From NCBI GenBank assembly GCA_900556765.1, contig USQH01000010.1:1-21240 (forward strand): DNA of 21,240 nt, in the 5' to 3' direction. The notes under the pieces are model-generated. The model worked only from the letters and a program-made list of their open reading frames with translations, was not told the DNA's origin and searched no databases. The first letter of the stretch is position 1. The number at the start of each line of letters is the position of its first letter. Positions 15,526-21,240 of this stretch are shown one piece after another. The translations under genes and the position numbers were made by a program. Origin of the DNA: an uncultured Oscillospiraceae bacterium (GTDB lineage: Bacteria > Bacillota > Clostridia > Oscillospirales > Acutalibacteraceae).

Positions 15526-17247
15526 TCAGTCGGTTATTCCGAGCAGAGGCTTTGCCTCGCTTTCAAGCTGCTTCATGTAAGAGTCGGCAGCGGTTACGGT
15601 CGCGGCGGTGGAGGTAAGATAAACCTTGATCTTCGGCTCCGTGCCGGACGGGCGAACGATGACCTCGGCTCCGTTTTCAAGCGAATATGCGAGAACGTCC
15701 GATTTCGGAAGGTTGATAACGCCGGTCGAGCCGTTTTCACAGTCGACCGTGATCGATGAACCGTAGTCTGCGATGCGGCGAACTCTTGCACCGGCGATCG
15801 CTGCGGGCGGAGTCGTGCGGAGCGACTGCATGGTGTCCGCCATGATTTTCATCCCCTCCGCTCCCTCGAATGTGAAGCTGAGCTGTTTGTGCCTGAAAAC
15901 GCCGTACTTTTCGTACAGCATGTCAAGTACGTCGAGCAGTGTTTTACCCTGCTTTTTGTAATACGCCGCCATTTCGCATATCATCATCGAGCCGACGACG
16001 GCGTCCTTGTCGCGTACGTAGGTGCCCACGAGATAGCCGTAACTTTCCTCAAAGCCCATAATGTAGCGGTTTTCCTCGCCCTTTGCTTCGAGCAGACCGA
16101 TCTGTTCACCGATGTATTTGAAACCGGTCAGAATGTCGATCACCTTGCATCCGTAGTTAGCGGCGATGCGGTCGCAAAGACGGGTTGTGACGATCGTTTT
16201 GACAACGATCGGATCTTTCGGCATGGTGCCCATTTCGGTGCGGCGGCTGAGCAGATAGTACATCATCACCGCGCCGACTTCGTTGCCGCTCATGAGGGTG
16301 TAGTCGTCGCCGTTTTTGACGGCGATGCCTACTCGATCGGAGTCAGGGTCGGTTGCGAGAAGCAGATCGGGCTTGACGCTTTCGGCGAGTTTGAGAGCGC
16401 AGGCAAAAGCCTCGCGTATTTCGGGATTGGGGTACGGAGCGGTGGGGAAGTTGCCGTCGGGCAGCTCTTGCTCGGGTACGACGGTAATGTCCTTTATCCC
16501 CATGCGGCCGAGAACGGTGCGTACCGGTATATTACCGGCTCCGTTAAGCGGGGTGTATATCACTTTCAACTCCGACTGTGCCAACAGCGAAGGGTCAAGC
16601 GACTGTTTCATCACATTTTCATAGTATTTTTCAAATACATCGTTGCCTATGTATTCGATGATACCGTCAGCAACGGCTGCGTCGAAATCAAGGCTTTTTA
16701 CGCCGTCAAAGATATCCACCTGTTCGACAAGAGAAAGCACCTTTTTGCTTGCCTCTGTGTTAAGCTGGCAGCCGTCGGATCCGTACGCTTTGTATCCGTT
16801 GTATTTGGACGGGTTGTGACTCGCCGTGACGACCACGCCGGCGTCGCAGTGCAGTTCGCGCACCGCAAAGGAAAGCATCGGCGTCGGAGCGAGAACGGGA
16901 TAAAGCCAAACCTTTATGCCGTTTGCGGCAAACACGCTCGCGGCGGTTTTGGAGAAAAGGTCGGAGTTTATGCGGCTGTCGTACGCGATAGCGACCGAGG
17001 GATACTCGCTTATGCCGCGAATGTATTCGGAAAAGCCCTGCGTCGCTCTGGCGACGGTGTAGATATTCATGCGGTTTGTGCCGGCGCCGATAACTCCGCG
17101 CAGACCCGCCGTACCGAATTCCAAATTGCGGTAAAAACGGTCAAGGATCGCGTCGTCGTCGCCTATTATTGCGTTAAGCTCTGCGGCAATAGCAGGATCG
17201 GTTACCCGTTTGCACCACAGATCATAAATCTGATTGATGTTTTCCAT
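15526..17247 (-). CDS. Phosphohexomutase (phosphoglucomutase/phosphomannomutase family)
   Basis: Interconverts hexose 6-phosphate and 1-phosphate, most likely glucose phosphates, feeding UDP-glucose and surface glycans. The 573-residue length and FGTAGLRG start match the PgcA-like group. The four active-site elements are present: catalytic phosphoserine S143 in TASHNP, metal loop DPDSDR (300-305), sugar loop GFEESYGYL (399-406) and phosphate loop RPSGTEPK (532-539). The start has GGGGG 9 bases upstream and a very good promoter. The phosphodiesterase lipoprotein follows in the same direction after 64 bases without a clear terminator, so they may share a transcript. The exact sugar cannot be told from sequence alone; alpha-phosphoglucomutase is the best guess. 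Confidence 0.94.
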   Translation of the reverse strand: MENINQIYDLWCKRVTDPAIAAELNAIIGDDDAILDRFYRNLEFGTAGLRGVIGAGTNRMNIYTVARATQGFSEYIRGISEYPSVAIAYDSRINSDLFSKTAASVFAANGIKVWLYPVLAPTPMLSFAVRELHCDAGVVVTASHNPSKYNGYKAYGSDGCQLNTEASKKVLSLVEQVDIFDGVKSLDFDAAVADGIIEYIGNDVFEKYYENVMKQSLDPSLLAQSELKVIYTPLNGAGNIPVRTVLGRMGIKDITVVPEQELPDGNFPTAPYPNPEIREAFACALKLAESVKPDLLLATDPDSDRVGIAVKNGDDYTLMSGNEVGAVMMYYLLSRRTEMGTMPKDPIVVKTIVTTRLCDRIAANYGCKVIDILTGFKYIGEQIGLLEAKGEENRYIMGFEESYGYLVGTYVRDKDAVVGSMMICEMAAYYKKQGKTLLDVLDMLYEKYGVFRHKQLSFTFEGAEGMKIMADTMQSLRTTPPAAIAGARVRRIADYGSSITVDCENGSTGVINLPKSDVLAYSLENGAEVIVRPSGTEPKIKVYLTSTAATVTAADSYMKQLESEAKPLLGITD

Positions 17248-17317
17248 AATTAGATGCCCCCGTAAAATAAAAACTGTAAATTAATAATAATATTATTTCC
17301 CTATAATGTATCATGTT

Positions 17318-17347
17318 ATTATACATTATTTATTTACTGTGTGTCAA
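17318..17347 (-). promoter_or_regulatory. Promoter for the phosphohexomutase gene
   Basis: On the minus strand, a perfect TTGACA and a perfect TATAAT are separated by 18 bases, about 70 bases before the ATG. The rest of the 317-base gap to the MATE gene holds the MATE terminator and no convincing gene. Confidence 0.85.
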
Positions 17348-17416
17348 TAAAATGAGCCTATATTTTGCCTATTTATCGACTGTTTTTATCGGACTTTTTC
17401 TACAGCTTTCGACGGC

Positions 17417-17458
17417 AATAAAAGAATACGGCGAACGATTGACATCATTCGCCGTATT
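17417..17458 (-). terminator. Rho-independent terminator after the MATE gene
   Basis: AATACGGCGAA and TTCGCCGTATT form a perfect 11-bp stem around a 12-base loop. On the minus strand CTTTTATT follows, a modest T tract. It lies about 105 bases past the MATE stop and before the phosphohexomutase promoter. Confidence 0.75.
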
Positions 17459-17563
17459 TTATGTAAATTGTTTGATAATTAGACCGCTTTCATTAAATAA
17501 AACTACTTAAACTGCTGTGTCGTCAAATGCTGTGACGTTCGTCAAATGCGGCGTTATGCCGGT

Positions 17564-18997
17564 TTATGCTTTCGGGATGTATTCGGTTTGTGATCGCGAA
17601 ATGTGCCGAAGCACGAGCATACAGCAAACGAAGTGCGTAAGCGCGGTCAATGCCCATGAGATGGGATAGGAAATATAAACTGAGCCGAGAGTGCCGACGG
17701 CGCTGAATACCGTATATATCCAAATAATGCGTAAAACGCAGGAGCCCATGAGCGATACCAGCATGGAGGTGGTTGAGTAGCCCATTCCGCGAAGTATGCC
17801 GGAGCCGATCTCCATAAACGCCAAAAGGAAATACGGCGTAAGCATATAAAGCATTCGGCACACCGCGGTATCGTAAGCGAGCCGCTCAAGACTGCCGCTC
17901 GTGCCGGGATGCACACCGTACAGCGACAGCAGCGGTACGCGCAGCAGCAGTGTCATGCCGCCCATTATAACGGCGATGCAGAACGTAACAAAGTAGCAGC
18001 AGCGCATTACCTTTCTCACGCGGTCGTATTTGCCGGCGCCTGTGTTTTGCCCGGCGAAGGAGACTGCCGCCAAGTGCACCGAGTTTGTGGCGGTATATGA
18101 GAAGCCCTCCAAATTAGCCGCCGCGCTGTTACCTTTGACGACCGGCTGATAGCTGCTGCCGGAGGGGCACATCGCGTTATTTACCGAAATAATAGACGAC
18201 TGGATTATCATGTTTGATACGGAAAAGATCGCACCCTGTATTCCGGCAGGCAGACCGATCTTGATTATACGAAGCAGTGCGTCGCGGTCGATCCGCAGCT
18301 TTTTGAGAGTAAGTTTGCACGCGCCGTTCTCGCGCGAAAGCACCGCAAGCAGAGCGATAGCCGACGCTACGTTTGATATCACCGTTGCCGTTGCAACTCC
18401 GTCAACCGACATTCCGCACACCAGCACGAAAAACAAGTTCAGCACGACGTTTAAAATTCCCGCCGATGCCATGATTACCAGCGGCGTTTGCGTGTCGCCC
18501 TTTGCGCGCAGTATGGAAATACAGTAGTTTGTGCAGGATATGAAAGGCACGCCGATAAAGTAAATTACGGTATATAGGCTTGCAAGGTCAAGCAGTTTGC
18601 CCGTGTTGCCCATAGAAGCAAGTACGGAACGCGAAACCGCAATGCCGACGGCGCCGCTGATAACTCCGAATATCAGGCTCATTAAAACAGACGTGTGCAC
18701 CGTTTTGGAAACGCCGTCGTCGTCCTCGGAGCCGATGTAATTTGCCGCTACCACGTTGGCACCGGTTGAAAAGCCGATAAAAATGTTTATTACGAGGTTG
18801 ATGAATGCCGAAGTGGTGCCGATGGCGCCGACCGAATCCGGTTCTGTCGAAAGAGAAACAACAACCATGTCGGCGGCGTTGTACAGTACCTGAAGCAAAT
18901 TGGTCGCCATCAGCGGAAGCACGAACATAATTATTTTGCTTAGCAGCGGACCGTTCGTCATATCGAGCTGTCTGCGCTTTTGCGTCACGCGTGACAT
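17564..18997 (-). CDS. MATE-family transporter
   Basis: A 477-residue, highly hydrophobic protein with about 12 membrane segments in two halves, as usual for cation- or proton-coupled MATE exporters. Family marks include the MTNGPLLSKIIMFVLPLM start, ADMVVVS in the first helices, and the repeat of this in the second half (IIKIGLPAGIQGAIFSVSN). These proteins export cationic drugs, dyes or metabolites; the substrate is not readable. The frame opens at a GTG three codons earlier, but the ATG at 18997 is preferred because AAAAGGG lies 8 bases before it. It is transcribed alone, with its own promoter and terminator. Confidence 0.93.
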   Translation of the reverse strand: MSRVTQKRRQLDMTNGPLLSKIIMFVLPLMATNLLQVLYNAADMVVVSLSTEPDSVGAIGTTSAFINLVINIFIGFSTGANVVAANYIGSEDDDGVSKTVHTSVLMSLIFGVISGAVGIAVSRSVLASMGNTGKLLDLASLYTVIYFIGVPFISCTNYCISILRAKGDTQTPLVIMASAGILNVVLNLFFVLVCGMSVDGVATATVISNVASAIALLAVLSRENGACKLTLKKLRIDRDALLRIIKIGLPAGIQGAIFSVSNMIIQSSIISVNNAMCPSGSSYQPVVKGNSAAANLEGFSYTATNSVHLAAVSFAGQNTGAGKYDRVRKVMRCCYFVTFCIAVIMGGMTLLLRVPLLSLYGVHPGTSGSLERLAYDTAVCRMLYMLTPYFLLAFMEIGSGILRGMGYSTTSMLVSLMGSCVLRIIWIYTVFSAVGTLGSVYISYPISWALTALTHFVCCMLVLRHISRSQTEYIPKA

Positions 18998-19010
18998 TAA
19001 AAACACCCTT

Positions 19011-19039
19011 TTAAATAAAAAATAAGCTGAATAAAGCTT
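19011..19039 (-). other. Terminator-like hairpin just before the MATE gene
   Basis: On the minus strand, AAGCT and AGCTT (5-bp stem, 6-base loop) are followed directly by ATTTTTTATTT, and the MATE ribosome binding site comes right after. The stem is short and AT-rich, so intrinsic termination would be weak. With a leader of about 155 bases, attenuation is conceivable. Confidence 0.35.
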
Positions 19040-19159
19040 TTAAATTTAATCAAAAGCACATTGCATTTATCGCACTGAACTTATTTTGAGGGACAAAAGC
19101 TTTGCGCTCCGCAAAAGTAAAGTATCGTGCGACAAATTGTGCGGTTATTCGCTTTGAAC

Positions 19160-19189
19160 ATGATACCACATTATATGTAATAATGGCAA
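19160..19189 (-). promoter_or_regulatory. Promoter for the MATE gene
   Basis: On the minus strand, TTGCCA and TATCAT (five of six matches each) are 18 bases apart. The transcript would carry a leader of about 155 bases with a TTTGCG/CGCAAA hairpin near 19101-19115. The remainder of the 314-base gap up to 19311 holds no gene I can support and no clear promoter for the plus-strand penicillin-binding protein; a short CAATAAG direct repeat lies near 19239-19252. Confidence 0.6.
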
Positions 19190-19311
19190 GTGCCGTATCG
19201 GCTTTTTGTCAGAACTTTGCAACAGTATCAGTGTACAGCAATAAGCAATAAGCAGATTTGATAATATTTGCGTTATGAACGGTAAAAAATATATCAAATG
19301 GGAGGTACATT

Positions 19312-20889
19312 ATGAAAGTGCGTGCTATTTCGCTGTTTACCGCCGTGACGCTGATATTTTGCATTGCCGCGGGACGGGTATATTACATTATCGACTCGGC
19401 TGACTGTACCGCGGCATCGGAACAAATGACATATGTGCTGACGATAGACAAGCCGCGCGGAAATATTTACGACTGCAACCTGCGAAAGCTGGTCGGAACG
19501 CAGAGCCGGTATACCGCCGCCGTTTCTCCGAATGTGTCGGCTGTAAATGAGATAACTAAAAGGCTCGGCAGCGGTGCAAAACCGGCGCTGGAACTGCTGC
19601 GTGCCGGAAAACCGGCGGCAATCGAGGTCACGGCTGATTTTGATGCGGAGGAAAGCGTGCTGTTCACCACGTCGGTGCGATATTCCGCCGTACAGACGGC
19701 GTCGCATCTGATCGGCTACACCGACGCGTCCGGCCACGGCGTAACGGGGATCGAGAGCGCTTACGACGATTTTTTAACCTGTGAGGATGCGGTTACCGTA
19801 ACCTATACAGTTGACGCAACAGGACGTCCGCTGTCGGGTGTTGAGCCTGTTGTATCGGGCAGTACCGATATTAAAACGGGCGTAATACTGACGGTTGACA
19901 GCACTGTTCAGCGTGCCGCTGAGCAGGCGGCACAGAGTCTCGGCACGGGAACGGTGATCGTTATGGATGCCGACGACGGCGACATACGCGCTATTTGCAG
20001 TGTTCCCGATTATTCACCGCTGAATATTGCTGCCGCACTTGAAAGCAGCACATCACCGCTTGTTAACCGTGCGCTGTCACCGTATGATGTCGGTTCGGTG
20101 TTTAAAATACTGGTTGCCGCGGCGGCTATCGACGGCGGAGTGTCTCCGTCTCACAGATATACCTGCACCGGTAATATAAAAATCGGAACAAATGTCTTTA
20201 ATTGTCACGATCTGGACGGTCACGGGTCAATAAATATGACCGATGCGCTTTGCGGTTCCTGCAATCCGTATTTTATCACCCTCGCGCGGCTTTGCGGTGC
20301 CGACAAACTGTTTAAGCTCTGCCGTTCTCTCTCTCTCGGCAGTGAGCGCAGTCTTGCCGACGGGTTGGTCAGCGCCGCCGGAACGCTTCCTGACGAGCAG
20401 ACGGTCAAGGATCAGCCGGTGGCTCTCACCAATTTCGCATTCGGTCAGGGGAAACTGCTGCTGACACCTGTTGATGTCGCGGTCATGACGGCGATGACGG
20501 CAAACGGCGGCTATGCTGTTACCCCACGCGTCGTCAGCGGCGTAATGCTTACCGACGGCAGTGTTACAGAACTGAAGCATCAGGCTCCTCAGCGGGTCAT
20601 ATCGGAGTACGCCGCGTCTCAGGTCAGCCGAATGATGCAGGCGGTCATATCGGACGGTACCGGCGCGGCGGCTATGCCGGAGACGGGAGGCGCGGGCGGC
20701 AAAACCGCTACTGCGCGCGCAGGCTATACCGTCGGCGGTGAAAAGGTCGATCAGTGCTGGTTTTCAGGATTTTACCCGGCGAAAGATCCGCAGTATGTTA
20801 TCACCGTTTTCGGCGAAAACGGCGTGTCGGGAGCATCCACCTGCGCACCTGTGTTCAAAGCAATATGCGATTCGCTTGCCAAAATGTAA
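19312..20889 (+). CDS. Class B penicillin-binding protein (PBP2/FtsI-like transpeptidase)
   Basis: A 525-residue peptidoglycan transpeptidase anchored by one N-terminal membrane helix (about 5-25). A short PBP-dimerisation-type region follows with DKPRGNIYD (46-54). The penicillin-binding domain has the catalytic serine in SVFK (S262, K265) and SCN (316-318). The third motif reads KTA (464-466) instead of the usual KTG, followed by TARAG. It is shorter than most FtsI or PBP2 proteins (about 580-700) and has no PASTA domain. A role in division, elongation or sporulation cannot be told apart. GGGAGG lies 5 bases before the ATG. No other cell-division gene is adjacent within the window. Confidence 0.93.
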   Translation: MKVRAISLFTAVTLIFCIAAGRVYYIIDSADCTAASEQMTYVLTIDKPRGNIYDCNLRKLVGTQSRYTAAVSPNVSAVNEITKRLGSGAKPALELLRAGKPAAIEVTADFDAEESVLFTTSVRYSAVQTASHLIGYTDASGHGVTGIESAYDDFLTCEDAVTVTYTVDATGRPLSGVEPVVSGSTDIKTGVILTVDSTVQRAAEQAAQSLGTGTVIVMDADDGDIRAICSVPDYSPLNIAAALESSTSPLVNRALSPYDVGSVFKILVAAAAIDGGVSPSHRYTCTGNIKIGTNVFNCHDLDGHGSINMTDALCGSCNPYFITLARLCGADKLFKLCRSLSLGSERSLADGLVSAAGTLPDEQTVKDQPVALTNFAFGQGKLLLTPVDVAVMTAMTANGGYAVTPRVVSGVMLTDGSVTELKHQAPQRVISEYAASQVSRMMQAVISDGTGAAAMPETGGAGGKTATARAGYTVGGEKVDQCWFSGFYPAKDPQYVITVFGENGVSGASTCAPVFKAICDSLAKM

Positions 20890-20940
20890 CACATATGTTT
20901 AAGCGTCGGACAGCGGCATTTCGAGCAGCGGTCAAGGCAC

Positions 20941-20969
20941 TTGACAAATCGGCGGCGGAATTATATAAT
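20941..20969 (+). promoter_or_regulatory. Consensus promoter for the T-box transcript
   Basis: Perfect TTGACA and perfect TATAAT with a 17-base spacer. Transcription would start near 20976, about 27 bases before the first conserved T-box stem. This is the best promoter in the window. Confidence 0.93.
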
Positions 20970-20975
20970 TGTTCT

Positions 20976-21240
20976 GTATTTGATTTATAATGTATTACGG
21001 CTGTGACAAAGTATAAAGCGCTGCGGTTTCCGCCAGAGAGGGGCGGCTCGCGTTTTGCGGGCTGAAAGCCGCCCTCGTGAATTTTCTCCGTGCGCTGTGC
21101 CTGCTTTCGAGCCACCGCTAACAACGGCGCTTTATCCACGTTATCGGATAGTTTAAAGAGGCCGCGCGTCATTTTGTGCGGCAAATTGGGTGGTACCGCG
21201 GAGCTCTCCCGTCCCTTTCGGACGGGAGAGCTATATTGTT
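20976..21240 (+). promoter_or_regulatory. T-box riboswitch leader, possibly Phe-specific; controlled gene lies outside
   Basis: A tRNA-sensing leader that lets transcription continue when its tRNA is uncharged. The Stem I base pairs GCGC-CGG with CCG-GCGC, contains AGAGAG, and a GGGCGGCT/AGCCGCCC stem carries the GCTGAAAGCC distal element. The 3' side of the specifier loop reads GTGAATTTTCTCC, where the bases after GAA give UUU or UUC (Phe). The T-box motif itself, GGGTGGTACCGCGG, is at 21188-21201; its UGGU bulge would pair with a tRNA having discriminator A. A terminator follows. The controlled gene, probably an aminoacyl-tRNA synthetase or amino-acid gene, starts beyond the window. The T-box identity is firm; the Phe call is tentative. 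Confidence 0.93.
21202..21232 (+). terminator. T-box leader terminator hairpin
   Basis: A perfect 13-bp stem AGCTCTCCCGTCC with GGACGGGAGAGCT around a 5-base loop, directly after the T-box motif. The following bases (ATATTGTT) begin a T-rich tract cut off by the window end. Its left arm adjoins the antiterminator, as expected for the switch. Confidence 0.9.

Noticed and set aside
15889..17253. Long open frame (454 residues) on the plus strand opposite the phosphohexomutase
   Set aside because: It is exactly antisense to a gene with all four active-site motifs. The translation has no recognisable domain and no ribosome binding site, so it is a reading shadow of GC-rich codons.
17313..17510. 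Possible 65-residue membrane protein between the MATE gene and the phosphohexomutase
   Set aside because: The frame covers the phosphohexomutase promoter and the MATE terminator hairpin, and no ribosome binding site precedes it. Its hydrophobicity follows from AT-rich DNA.
19239..19252. Short direct repeat CAATAAG (two copies) before the penicillin-binding protein
   Set aside because: Two 7-base copies in AT-rich DNA are expected by chance and do not form a CRISPR or iteron pattern.

Overview
The window looks like Clostridia (Bacillota) DNA, and it reads as two pieces of different origin joined inside one gene. The left part (about 1-6340) resembles Lachnospiraceae. It has a Pol I that seems to lack proofreading residues, a split purine gene pair (PurO-type IMP cyclohydrolase plus stand-alone AICAR transformylase), strong AGGAGG-type ribosome binding sites and frequent TCC, GGA and CCG codons. 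The right part (about 6360-21240) resembles an Oscillospiraceae/Ruminococcaceae-like clostridium, with frequent TCG and GGC codons, a WYL regulator, cell-envelope enzymes and a T-box leader. The taxonomic labels are inferred from gene content and codon style; no database was searched.

Left part. On the minus strand are a 3'-truncated polA, a small membrane protein with an anti-sigma-type zinc finger, a terminator, tRNA-Leu(CAA), and the purine pair purO-purH. On the plus strand are an RsiV-like lipoprotein gene with a structured leader and upp (uracil phosphoribosyltransferase) with its own promoter and leader hairpin. Proline and alanine codon choice changes abruptly within upp near 6344-6355. 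This is the likely joining point, either an assembly chimera through a conserved gene or a real recombination.

Right part. upp runs by overlap into a WYL-domain regulator and a GNAT acetyltransferase, ending at a 20-bp-stem bidirectional terminator. Facing it is a minus-strand pair: a GHL10-type glycoside hydrolase-like lipoprotein, then a 1006-residue membrane-anchored amidase whose N-terminal half looks like a degenerate copy of its neighbour. Divergent from these are a small zinc-ribbon protein and a DUF1294 membrane protein with a histidine-rich loop. Next, on the minus strand, come a phosphohexomutase, a glycerophosphodiester phosphodiesterase lipoprotein with a degenerate first domain, and a MATE transporter upstream of them. 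On the plus strand follow a class B penicillin-binding protein with KTA in place of KTG, and a T-box leader (possibly Phe-specific) whose regulated gene lies beyond the window.

Most genes are ordinary housekeeping or cell-envelope functions. I see no CRISPR array, transposase, phage gene, toxin-antitoxin pair or obvious new defence system. The most interesting observations are the mosaic upp gene, the repeated 'degenerate domain plus active domain' layout of two surface enzymes, and several structured leaders.
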